DNA of 12,481 nucleotides from CAG-390 sp045543615 (GTDB lineage Bacteria; Bacillota; Clostridia; Oscillospirales; CAG-272). Below are positions 6,150-12,481 of this stretch, piece after piece. Made by a program: the position numbers and the translations under genes. Within the stretch, counting starts at the first letter, position 1, and every line of letters begins with the position of its first letter. The notes below the pieces were generated by a model that was given only the letters and a program-made list of their open reading frames with translations, made no database searches and was not told where the DNA came from. The stretch is taken from the NCBI GenBank assembly GCA_045543615.1, contig JAZPXL010000044.1, positions 1-12,481 of the forward strand, in the 5' to 3' direction.

Positions 6150-6236
6150 AATAATTTTGAGTTTTGAGTTTCTATATATCGTTAGTTATAAATGAATACC
6201 AAACATTATGTTTTTCAGCAAAAGCGTAGATTTACA

Positions 6237-6283
6237 GAAAGGCTCGCCCTTTGGGAGAGCTCCCGACGTAGTCGGGTGAGAGG
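6237..6283. repeat. inverted, diverged fragment of the long unit's head
   Basis: Read in reverse complement, this stretch resembles the first 50 or so bases of the long unit (a CCCTCTC start, a stem of the form CCCGAC-TAC-GTCGGG, then GGGAG and a GAGCC..TTTC end). It is the only piece of the unit seen in the opposite orientation. Similarity is by eye and partial. The 90 bases before it (6150-6236) are AT-rich with nothing recognisable. Confidence 0.5.
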
Positions 6284-6284
6284 G

Positions 6285-6555
6285 TATATACACGCAAAGC
6301 GTGTATATATCAAGGCGAAGCCTTGTATGCAATAACGCCGTCAGGCGTGTATGGAATCAATGCGTAGCATTGTATGGCATCCGCAGCTTGCCGGCGGTAT
6401 GGAATCACGCCGAAGGTGTGTATATCATCAAGGCGAAGCCTTGTATCATTTGCGCCGCAAGGCGCAACATCATTTGTGCCGCAGGCACAACATCATTGGG
6501 CGTAAGCCCACATCATTTGCACCGAAGGCGCAACATCATCACGCCGTCAGGCGTG
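6285..6555. repeat. hairpin array 2 (12 short hairpins)
   Basis: Hairpins start at 6285, 6311, 6335, 6358, 6381, 6406, 6429, 6450, 6474, 6497, 6517 and 6540, spaced 20-26 bases. The first is the longest (TATATACACGC-AAA-GCGTGTATATA). The last six are a second copy of array 1's last six; the block 6335-6411 is a copy of array 3's 7251-7327, with the linkers TATGGAATCA and TATGGCATC instead of TATATCATCA. Two further long frames through this array are repeat artefacts. Confidence 0.85.
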
Positions 6556-6562
6556 TATCCCT

Positions 6563-6914
6563 CCCTCTCCGTCACGGCTCTCGCCGTGCCACCTCTCCCT
6601 GTGGGCGAGGCTTTCTTTTGGGTAGCGTTTTGGTGTTCTTTTATAGCACAACTTTTTTATCAAATTTCGGCTAAATCACACCTCATCCACCGCTCTCGCG
6701 GTCCCCCTGTCTCGCTGCGGCTCGGTCACGCCTCGGCTCTGACATCACACTGTGATGTCATTCACTCCCTCGGCGTCGCTTCGCTACCCACTGGAGAAGG
6801 CTAACTTCAGGGCATCGCTTTGGGTGTTCTGTATATTGGCAAAACGAAAAGATTTTCCTTTACGGACCAGTCGAGACATTTGCTTCGCAAATCGCCGGTC
6901 CCTACGGGTTTGGA
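6563..6914. repeat. long palindromic unit, copy B, with insertions
   Basis: Same unit as copy A, 676 bases downstream, but longer by about 90 bases. About 78 extra bases at 6709-6786 interrupt the CCTTCTCC/GGAGAAGG hairpin and contain a 21-base palindrome. Extra bases in the loop of the GGACC/GGTCC hairpin form another hairpin, ATTTGC-TTC-GCAAAT (6878-6892). Confidence 0.85.
6740..6760. repeat. 21-base perfect palindrome in the insertion of copy B
   Basis: TGACATCACA (6740-6749) and TGTGATGTCA (6751-6760) are perfect inverted copies around a single C. It is absent from copies A and C. Confidence 0.85.
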
Positions 6915-6977
6915 GAATACTTTTTTGTTTTGGTGTTCTGTTTATCGGCAAGTGAAAAATCGTAGTTTTTCAACAAT

Positions 6978-7171
6978 CCCTCCGTCACGGCTTTCGCCGT
7001 GCCACCTCCCTTTACACAAGTGAGGCTTTCTTTTATCCACCGTTTCGGCGTTCATTTATAGTGTGACTTTTTTATCATATTTCGGCTAAATCACACCTCA
7101 TCCACCGCTCCCGCGGTCCCCCTTCTCCCACTGGAGAAGGCTAACTTTTGAGTATCGTTTGGGGTGTTCTG
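6978..7171. repeat. long palindromic unit, copy C (shorter at its 3' end)
   Basis: Matches copy A from its CCCTC start to GGGGTGTTCTG, then ends where array 3 begins; the GGACCG/CGGTCC part is missing. Changes against copy A fall mainly in loops (CTCC instead of TCTC inside ACCGC/GCGGT) and the AT-rich joins. Confidence 0.83.
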
Positions 7172-7178
7172 CTATCAT

Positions 7179-7360
7179 CAGCCCGTTAGGGCTGTATATC
7201 ATCAAGGCGCAAGCCTTGCATATCATCAACACGAAGTGTTGTATATCATCACGCCGTCAGGCGTGTATGGAATCAATGCGTAGCATTGTATGGCATCCGC
7301 AGCTTGCCTGCGGTATGGAATCACGCCGTCAGGCGTGTATATCATCACGGCAAAGCCGTG
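7179..7360. repeat. hairpin array 3 (8 hairpins, 24-base period)
   Basis: The most regular array: hairpins start at 7179, 7203, 7227, 7250, 7274, 7297, 7322 and 7346, spaced 23-25 bases. Each has a perfect 6-bp stem, and the stems differ: CAGCCC, CAAGGC, CAACAC, CACGCC, CAATGC, CCGCAG, CACGCC, CACGGC, each with its exact complement. Linkers are TATATCATC or TATGGAATC types. The last hairpin is followed by TATCTTTTTCC and could end transcription entering from the left. The exonuclease promoter lies 65 bases further on. Confidence 0.88.
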
Positions 7361-7424
7361 TATCTTTTTCCTTGCTCTCTCCAAAATAAAGTTCAAATTT
7401 AGTATAATAATTCATATTTTATCC

Positions 7425-7453
7425 TTGTAAATATCAAAATTATATGGTATAAT
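7425..7453 (+). promoter_or_regulatory. promoter of the exonuclease-thiI operon
   Basis: TTGTAA (7425-7430), a 17-base spacer and TATAAT (7448-7453) with an extended TGG. A 5' leader of about 65 bases follows before the first start codon. No other promoter was seen before pgk or tpiA. Confidence 0.8.
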
Positions 7454-7526
7454 ATATAGTTGGATAGTATCGTGTTCGGTTGGCGACCGTACATTTTTGA
7501 ATTGAAAAAATTACAGGAGGTCTGAT

Positions 7527-8621
7527 TTGAAGGAAAACATCAGACTGCGCAGCGGGGCTACAGTGCCGCAGGTTAGTTACCGTGAAGCGCAAGCAAAAAA
7601 TTATCTTGACCGTAAAACTCTCGGTCTTCTCCACCTCTCTCCCGCAAAAGCTCCCGTTGCTTTCTCCGAGGCTAAGGAGGGCGGCGTTGTATTCTGGTTC
7701 GACCCTGAGGCAGTTGTCGAGACCGATCCTGATCTTTGGTATGCGCCTGACGCTCGTCAGGAAACACTTATTTTGCCATCGGGTACGGAAATCGGACGTA
7801 TGTCTCTGCGCCGTGCCGCTACATTTGGTTATTACTCGGCTGAAAAAATTGCCGCTATGCATCTTCAAATCATCGAAGAGCCCGTTGCCTTTACTCGTCG
7901 CAAGGACAAGAGCATCATATATTTCTATGACAAGGCTACTACTCTCCGTATGCCGCTTATGTGTGTTCGTTGTGGTAAGGATGTTCGCTTCAAGCGCAAG
8001 CTCTGCGCATCCTGCTACGAGGAGGATCTTGCTATCCGTCGCCGTGAGGGTGACGAGCATCGCTCTGCCTACTATGGTATGGATCGCTCCCGTGTTCTCT
8101 TCTTTGACCTTGAGCTGACGGGCTTCTACGATCACGATGAGATCATCTCCATCAGCATTTACAATGCACACGGCGAGCAGATTATGGACACCCTTGTTCG
8201 TCCTACCCACACAAAGAGATGGAAGCGCACCGAGAAAATCCACGGAATCACTCCCGAAATGGTCAAGGATTCGCAGACTCTTGAGGAGCTTACACCTCGC
8301 ATCAAGGAGATCTTTGAGAACGCCGACAACATTATTGCTTACGGTGTTTCCACCGATTTCAGCCACATCAAATACATCTACAAGACGGAAAAAGAGCGTG
8401 AGGAGCTTCACAGCAAGATCCGTTGTTGCGCAAATGAATTCGTCCGCTACATACACGAGCATCGTCCCGACATTGAACACGCAAGCCTTACTGACGCTAT
8501 GGCGTGCTTCGGTATCGAATGGGACGGCATCGCCCACACCTCTATTGCCGACACCATCGGCTGTATGAAGGTCTGGGAGAGACTCTTCCCCAATTATTAC
8601 AAAAGTGAGGACAGCGAATGA
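7527..8621 (+). CDS. zinc-ribbon protein with DEDDh 3'-5' exonuclease domain
   Basis: 364-residue protein starting at TTG, with GGAGG 6 bases upstream; no ATG fits the site. Residues 1-140 form an unrecognised N-terminal part. Residues 146-163 hold a four-cysteine knuckle (C146, C149, C160, C163) that should bind zinc. Residues about 188-355 are a DnaQ/RNase T-like exonuclease: motif I LFFDLELTGF with Asp194 and Glu196, motif II around IIAYGVSTDFSHI with Asp277, motif III HTSIAD with His337 and Asp342, so all four acidic residues and the histidine are present. Motif II lacks the usual His-Asn before the Asp. It would trim single-stranded DNA or RNA from the 3' end using two metal ions. The next gene overlaps by 4 bases. 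Fold and metal site are secure; substrate unknown. Confidence 0.88.
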   Translation: MKENIRLRSGATVPQVSYREAQAKNYLDRKTLGLLHLSPAKAPVAFSEAKEGGVVFWFDPEAVVETDPDLWYAPDARQETLILPSGTEIGRMSLRRAATFGYYSAEKIAAMHLQIIEEPVAFTRRKDKSIIYFYDKATTLRMPLMCVRCGKDVRFKRKLCASCYEEDLAIRRREGDEHRSAYYGMDRSRVLFFDLELTGFYDHDEIISISIYNAHGEQIMDTLVRPTHTKRWKRTEKIHGITPEMVKDSQTLEELTPRIKEIFENADNIIAYGVSTDFSHIKYIYKTEKEREELHSKIRCCANEFVRYIHEHRPDIEHASLTDAMACFGIEWDGIAHTSIADTIGCMKVWERLFPNYYKSEDSE

Positions 8622-9016
8622 AAAACATCTTCCGTCGCCCAACTGCAAGTGAGGCAGTAGAGAGCGCAAAAGAGATAAGAGACACACAGAATGAAGAGGT
8701 CGAAACTGTTGAGGGTGAAGCCGATGAGGCCGAGCTTAAGATAATCGAGAACGACGGCGTAAGATTCGCCCTGCTCATCACAGCTACCAACAACTCCGAG
8801 GAGGCTGTTATTGAGAGCATTCTGCGTTCAGAGGGTATTCCCTACATCGTCCGTGAGAATGACGGCGAGAGCTGGATGCGTGTGTTTATGGGCTTCAACT
8901 TCTACGGAACTGATTTCTACGTTCCCGAGGATATGCTTGACGATGCCGCAGCCCTTCTCGTTCCCGATGATGAGACAGACGAGGCCGGGGATAGCGACGA
9001 GTGTGACGGTGAATAA
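8618..9016 (+). CDS. DUF2007-like putative signal-transducing protein
   Basis: 132-residue acidic protein whose ATG overlaps the exonuclease stop (ATGA), so translation is coupled. Residues 1-45 are a charged, probably disordered tail. Residues about 49-116 resemble the small alpha/beta DUF2007 fold (FALLITATNNSEEAVIESIL, GIPYIVREND, then FYGTDFYVPEDMLDDAAALL). The end is rich in Asp and Glu. No catalytic residues or membrane segment are visible. DUF2007 proteins are annotated as putative signal transducers without a defined reaction, so the role is open; its place between an exonuclease and thiI hints at a link with RNA metabolism, but that is guesswork. Confidence 0.72.
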   Translation: MKNIFRRPTASEAVESAKEIRDTQNEEVETVEGEADEAELKIIENDGVRFALLITATNNSEEAVIESILRSEGIPYIVRENDGESWMRVFMGFNFYGTDFYVPEDMLDDAAALLVPDDETDEAGDSDECDGE

Positions 9017-9017
9017 T

Positions 9018-10214
9018 ATGCGTGAGATATTTCTTTGCAAATACGGCGAGATTGCGCTGAAGGGAGCTAATCGCTCGACCTTTGAAGCTCTGCTTTGCCG
9101 TGAGATAAAATTCAGGCTTGCACAAATTGGTCATTTCAAGGTGACACGCTCGCAAAGCGTCATTCGTGTTGAGCCGACCGAGAGCTATGACACAGCCGTA
9201 CTTGACTGTGCATTTGCCACTCTTCGCAAGATCTTTGGTATCATCGCAGTAAGCCGTGTTGCCGAGACAGAAAAGAGCTTTGATAGCATTTCTGCATTGA
9301 CGGTTGAATACCTGCGTGATGTTCTTTTGAGTGCCAAGACCTTCAAGGTTGAGACAAAGCGTGCGGACAAGCGTTTTCCGATGAAGTCGGACGAGGTATC
9401 AAAGCAGCTTGGTGGTGTTATTCTCTCCCATTTTCCACATCTTAAGGTTAATGTTCACACGCCCGAGGTGCTTGTCAAGTGCGAGATCCGTGACGATTTT
9501 GCATATATCGGTTCGGGACAGACGCACGGTGCAGGTGGTATGCCCGTTGGCTCTAACGGAAAGGGTATGCTTCTTCTCTCGGGTGGTATTGATTCGCCCG
9601 TTGCAGGCTGGATGATGGCAAAGCGTGGCGTCAAGCTTGACGCTGTTTACTTTGAGGCGTTCCCCTACACAAGCCTTGAGGCGAGAGAAAAGGTTATTAA
9701 GCTTGCAGAGATCGTTGCAGGCTGGGCGGGCAGTATCCGTCTTCACATCGTCTCGCTGACGGAGATCGAGGAGGAGATCGCCAAGAGCTGTACTGAGGAC
9801 TATTTCACCCTTCTTCTGCGCAGGTTTATGATGACTATTGCCGAGAGACTTGCCGTGGACGGTGGTTGCGGTGCTCTCATTACGGGCGAAAGTATGGGAC
9901 AGGTTGCCTCGCAGACTATGCAGGCTTTGGCTGTTACCAATTCGGTTACTACAATTCCCGTGTTCCGTCCCTGCATTGGACTTGATAAGGAAGAAATCGT
10001 GACTTTTGCACGCAGAGTGGGCTCTTTTGAGACGTCCATTCTTCCCTTTGAGGACTGTTGCACAGTCTTCACACCAAAGCATCCAAAGACAAAGCCCGAG
10101 CTTTCCAAAGTTATAGCCGAGGAAGAAAAGCTCGACTTTGACGCTCTCGTAGAGAGAGCAATTGCGACAGATGAGGTAATCTCCGTCAGAGGAAATTACT
10201 CGTCACTTGAATAA
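9018..10214 (+). CDS. thiI: tRNA 4-thiouridine synthase ThiI
   Basis: 398 residues, close to B. subtilis ThiI. ThiI adenylates U8 of tRNA and transfers persulfide sulfur to make s4U, a near-UV sensor; in some bacteria it also serves thiazole synthesis. The N-terminal MREIFLCKYGEIALKGANRS opens the ferredoxin-like/THUMP region (to about 165). The PP-loop ATPase motif SGGIDS is at 188-193, followed by PVAGWMMAKRG. A cysteine pair at 347-348 in EDCCTVFTPKHPKTKP matches the sulfur-handling cysteine of Bacillus-type enzymes. There is no C-terminal rhodanese domain, so sulfur probably comes directly from a cysteine desulfurase encoded elsewhere. The start is the ATG one base after the upstream stop; its ribosome binding site is weak, which points to coupled translation. 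The frame is also open upstream, but that part is out-of-frame overlap. Confidence 0.96.
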   Translation: MREIFLCKYGEIALKGANRSTFEALLCREIKFRLAQIGHFKVTRSQSVIRVEPTESYDTAVLDCAFATLRKIFGIIAVSRVAETEKSFDSISALTVEYLRDVLLSAKTFKVETKRADKRFPMKSDEVSKQLGGVILSHFPHLKVNVHTPEVLVKCEIRDDFAYIGSGQTHGAGGMPVGSNGKGMLLLSGGIDSPVAGWMMAKRGVKLDAVYFEAFPYTSLEAREKVIKLAEIVAGWAGSIRLHIVSLTEIEEEIAKSCTEDYFTLLLRRFMMTIAERLAVDGGCGALITGESMGQVASQTMQALAVTNSVTTIPVFRPCIGLDKEEIVTFARRVGSFETSILPFEDCCTVFTPKHPKTKPELSKVIAEEEKLDFDALVERAIATDEVISVRGNYSSLE

Positions 10215-10253
10215 TTACAGAAAATCTATTTTGCGAAAGGCAGGTTTACAAAT

Positions 10254-11441
10254 ATGACCTACAACAAGAAAACCATTGAGGATATCGTAGTATCCGGTAA
10301 GAAAGTTCTCGTTCGCTGTGACTTTAACGTTCCGCTTAAGGACGGCGTTATCACATCCGATAAGAGAATCGTTGAAGCACTCCCCACAATCAAGTACCTT
10401 CTCGCACAGGGTGCCGCTGTTATCCTTTGCTCCCATATGGGCAAGCCCAAGGGTGAAGTTAATCCCAAGTTCACACTTGCTCCCGTAGCAGCAAGACTTA
10501 CAGAGCTGCTCGGTCAGACCGTTACTCTCGCTCCCGACACAATCGGTCCTGAGACAAAGAAGCTCGCAGCCGAGCTCCAGTGTGGTCAGGTTCTTCTTCT
10601 TGAGAACACCCGTTTCGACAAGAGAGAGGAAAAGAACGATCCTGAGTTTGCAAGAGAGCTCGCTTCTATGGCTGAGATCTTTGTAAATGACGCTTTCGGC
10701 GCAGCTCACCGTGCACACGCTTCCACAGCAGGCGTTGCTGCATATCTCCCCGCAGTTTGTGGTTACCTCATTCAGAAGGAAATCGGCGTTATGGGTAAGG
10801 CTCTCTCCGATCCTGCTCGCCCCTTCGTTGCTATCCTTGGTGGTGCTAAGGTTTCCGACAAGATCGGCGTTATCAACAATCTTCTTGAAAAGTGCGATAC
10901 AATCATCATCGGTGGTGGTATGGCTTACACATTCTTCAGAGCTCTCGGCAACGAGGTTGGTACTTCCATCTGCGAAAATGACAAGCTCGACCTCGCTCGT
11001 GCAATGCTCGCAAAGGCTAAGGAGCGTGGAGTTAACTTCCTTCTCCCCGTTGACAACGTTATCGGTAGAGAGTACAAGGAAGATACTCCCTTTATGAGAG
11101 TTTATTCCGACTCCATTCCTGATGGTTGGATGGGTCTTGACATTGGTGATAAGACACGTGAGCTTTATGCTAAGTCCCTCATCGGTGCAGGCACAATCGT
11201 TTGGAACGGTCCTATGGGCGTTTCTGAGTGGGCAAACTTCGCAGCAGGTACTGAGAGCGTTGCAAAGGCAGTTGCAGAGAGTGGCGCAATCTCCATCATC
11301 GGTGGCGGCGACAGCGCAGCTGCTGTTGAAAAGCTCGGTTATGCTGACAGAATGACTCACATCTCCACAGGTGGCGGCGCATCCCTTGAGTTTCTTGAGG
11401 GTCTTGAGCTTCCCGGCATCGCTTGCCTTCTTGACAAATAA
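10254..11441 (+). CDS. pgk: phosphoglycerate kinase
   Basis: 395 residues, the normal length. It converts 1,3-bisphosphoglycerate and ADP to 3-phosphoglycerate and ATP in cytosolic glycolysis. The signature VLVRCDFNVPLKDG is at 18-31 with substrate residues Asp23 and Asn25; further motifs are CSHMGKPKG, FVNDAFGAAHRAHAST, GGAKVSDKIGVI, the nucleotide-site GPMGVSE and the C-terminal GGGDSAAAV, followed by STGGGASLEFLEG. AAAGGCAGG precedes the ATG by 9 bases. It follows thiI after 39 bases with no visible terminator or promoter and precedes tpiA by 20 bases. The long minus-strand open frame across it is an antisense shadow caused by its biased codons. Confidence 0.98.
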   Translation: MTYNKKTIEDIVVSGKKVLVRCDFNVPLKDGVITSDKRIVEALPTIKYLLAQGAAVILCSHMGKPKGEVNPKFTLAPVAARLTELLGQTVTLAPDTIGPETKKLAAELQCGQVLLLENTRFDKREEKNDPEFARELASMAEIFVNDAFGAAHRAHASTAGVAAYLPAVCGYLIQKEIGVMGKALSDPARPFVAILGGAKVSDKIGVINNLLEKCDTIIIGGGMAYTFFRALGNEVGTSICENDKLDLARAMLAKAKERGVNFLLPVDNVIGREYKEDTPFMRVYSDSIPDGWMGLDIGDKTRELYAKSLIGAGTIVWNGPMGVSEWANFAAGTESVAKAVAESGAISIIGGGDSAAAVEKLGYADRMTHISTGGGASLEFLEGLELPGIACLLDK

Positions 11442-11461
11442 TTAAAAAAAGGAGACAGACG

Positions 11462-12229
11462 ATGAATCCCGCAAAGAGAAGAACTGTTATCGCAGGAAAC
11501 TGGAAGATGAACTTCACTCCTGCCGAGGCTAAAGAGTTTATTTCAAACGTTGCTCCCCTTGTAAGTGGCAAGGACAACTGTGACATTATTTTCTGCGCTC
11601 CCTATGTTACCATCGCAGCAGCTATGGAAGCAGCAGAGGGCACAAACATCAAGATCGGTGCCGAGAACGTGCATTTCGCTCCCAAGGGCGCATACACAGG
11701 CGAGGTTTCCGCAGAGATGCTCAAGGCTATCGGCGTTGAGTACGTTATCGTAGGCCACAGCGAAAGACGTCAGTATTTCGGTGAGACAGACGAGACTGTA
11801 AACCTTCGAACAAAGGCAGCTCTCGCTGCAGGTATGAAGGTTATCCTCTGCCTTGGTGAAGTTAAGGAAGAGAGACTTTCCGGCATTACCGACGAGGTTG
11901 TTGGTATGCAGACAAAGCTCGACCTCGCAGGTATCAGCGCAGAAGAGCTTAATAACGTTATCATCGCATACGAGCCTGTATGGGCAATCGGCACAGGACT
12001 TACAGCAACACCCGAGCAGGCTGAGGAAACCTGCGCAGTTATCCGTAGCGTAGTTGCAAAGCTTTACGGCGAGGATGTTGCAGAGAGCGTAACCATCCAG
12101 TACGGTGGCTCTATGAACGACAAGAACGCATCCGAGCTTCTTGCAAAGCCCAACGTAGACGGTGGCCTTATCGGTGGCGCATCCCTCATTCCCGAGAAGT
12201 TTGCAGCTATCGTTGACGCAGCACAGTAA
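11462..12229 (+). CDS. tpiA: triosephosphate isomerase
   Basis: 255 residues, standard length for this TIM barrel. It interconverts dihydroxyacetone phosphate and glyceraldehyde 3-phosphate. The catalytic residues are Lys15 in GNWKMN, His99 in VGHSERRQYFGE and Glu171 in AYEPVWAIGTG; the phosphate-binding YGGSM is at 214-218 and GLIGGASL near the end. GGAG stands 7 bases before the ATG. It directly follows pgk, a common glycolytic pairing in Bacillota; gapA and gpmI, often nearby, are not within this window. A strong terminator follows after 14 bases. Confidence 0.98.
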   Translation: MNPAKRRTVIAGNWKMNFTPAEAKEFISNVAPLVSGKDNCDIIFCAPYVTIAAAMEAAEGTNIKIGAENVHFAPKGAYTGEVSAEMLKAIGVEYVIVGHSERRQYFGETDETVNLRTKAALAAGMKVILCLGEVKEERLSGITDEVVGMQTKLDLAGISAEELNNVIIAYEPVWAIGTGLTATPEQAEETCAVIRSVVAKLYGEDVAESVTIQYGGSMNDKNASELLAKPNVDGGLIGGASLIPEKFAAIVDAAQ

Positions 12230-12243
12230 GCAATAATAAAACA

Positions 12244-12279
12244 CAAAGCCGTTTCGAGAGAAACGGCTTTGTTGTTTTT
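12244..12279 (+). terminator. intrinsic terminator of the pgk-tpiA transcript
   Basis: CAAAGCCGTTTC (12244-12255), loop GAGA, GAAACGGCTTTG (12260-12271): a perfect 12-bp stem followed by TTGTTTTTA. Confidence 0.92.
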
Positions 12280-12317
12280 AATGAATGATGAATAATGAAA
12301 AATGAATAATGAATAAT
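12279..12317. repeat. short AT-rich tandem repeat
   Basis: Repeats of ATGAATA/ATGAAAA (about 7-8 bases each) fill the gap between the two terminators. It looks like slippage-prone simple sequence, nothing more. Confidence 0.6.
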
Positions 12318-12324
12318 TGTGGAA

Positions 12325-12359
12325 ACAAAGGCATTTCGGGGAAATGCCTTTGTGTTTTT
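12325..12359. terminator. second terminator hairpin between convergent genes
   Basis: ACAAAGGCATTTC (12325-12337), loop GGG, GAAATGCCTTTGT (12341-12353), followed by GTTTTT on the plus strand. It begins 8 bases from the stop of the minus-strand gene, so it probably serves that gene and backs up the tpiA terminator. Confidence 0.82.
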
Positions 12360-12360
12360 A

Positions 12361-12481
12361 TCAGTCAATCGACTTATCTATGCTGAAGCGTGTGATTTTT
12401 CTTGATGTGTTCTTTGTAAACTCGGTCTTACGGATCTTGACAAGTCCGACCTTCTTATAAGGTGCCATTCTGTTATTAGCA
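12361..12481 (-). CDS. C-terminal fragment, probably an AMP-forming acyl-CoA synthetase/ligase
   Basis: Thirty-nine codons are visible before TGA at 12363-12361; the rest lies beyond the window. The sequence reads ANNRMAPYKKVGLVKIRKTE then FTKNTSRKITRFSIDKSID. The pattern 'N-x-R-(2)-P-x-Y-K-K-(n)-E-F-x-K-(2)-S/T-x-K-I-x-R' is the end of the C-terminal subdomain of AMP-dependent synthetases, where the lysine in TSRKI closes over the adenylate. The frame is free of stops and ends just before a terminator. Substrate cannot be inferred from this piece. Confidence 0.7.
   Translation of the reverse strand, partial: ANNRMAPYKKVGLVKIRKTEFTKNTSRKITRFSIDKSID

Noticed and set aside
5685..6955. Several plus-strand open frames of 60-167 codons
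   Set aside because: They run through hairpin arrays and long units, give the same low-complexity peptides in different copies and frames, and lack ribosome binding sites.
5728..7360. CRISPR or TIGR-type guide array
   Set aside because: There is no constant repeat with unique spacers and no cas or Tas gene; the variable part pairs with itself, which guide spacers do not.
7440..8687. 415-codon minus-strand open frame over the exonuclease gene
   Set aside because: Antisense shadow; the plus strand has clear exonuclease motifs, a promoter and a Shine-Dalgarno site. The same holds for the minus-strand frames over thiI, pgk and tpiA.

Overview
The window looks like a chromosomal segment of a low-to-mid GC Bacillota, most likely a gut-type member of the class Clostridia. 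The reasons are Shine-Dalgarno sites of the GGAGG type before most genes, near-consensus sigma-A promoters with 17-base spacers, a ThiI without a rhodanese domain, and protein families (XRE/TPR regulators, HigA with a metallopeptidase domain) common in that class. Genus cannot be fixed from sequence reading alone.

Layout: (1) 1-200, tRNA-Glu(CTC) with its own promoter and terminator. (2) 285-1370, an XRE-type regulator on the minus strand with a clear promoter. (3) 1442-1687, a gene-poor stretch bounded by two hairpins with the same stem; the right one doubles as a terminator. (4) 1711-3233, a HigB/HigA-like toxin-antitoxin operon under one promoter whose -10 is covered by a perfect 15-bp inverted repeat. 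(5) 3254-4213, a phage-like divergent switch: an intact S24 (LexA/CI-type) self-cleaving repressor faces a minus-strand transcription unit whose two small genes each carry an in-frame stop. (6) 5001-5656, two more minus-strand genes that look damaged: a TetR-like remnant with an internal deletion, and a small membrane protein that lacks its N-terminus and has a frameshift near its end. (7) 5628-7360, about 1.75 kb without credible genes, built from small palindromes: three arrays of short hairpins (27 counted) spaced about every 20-25 bases, alternating with three copies of a longer unit that is itself a string of hairpins. (8) 7425-12271, a plus-strand block of intact genes: zinc-ribbon/DEDDh exonuclease, DUF2007-like protein, thiI, pgk, tpiA and a strong terminator. 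(9) 12361-12481, the C-terminal end of a minus-strand gene, probably an AMP-forming acyl-CoA synthetase-type ligase.

How it fits together: the right side is core metabolism (lower glycolysis) and tRNA thiolation. Regions 4-6 look like a decaying accessory island: selfish or regulatory modules (toxin-antitoxin, S24 repressor with operator) remain intact while the genes around them have acquired stops, deletions and frameshifts. The palindrome-rich tract directly abuts, and has probably replaced, the 5' end of one of those genes. That tract is the least explained part of the window: stems are largely kept paired while loops and stem sequences change between copies, and blocks of it have been duplicated.
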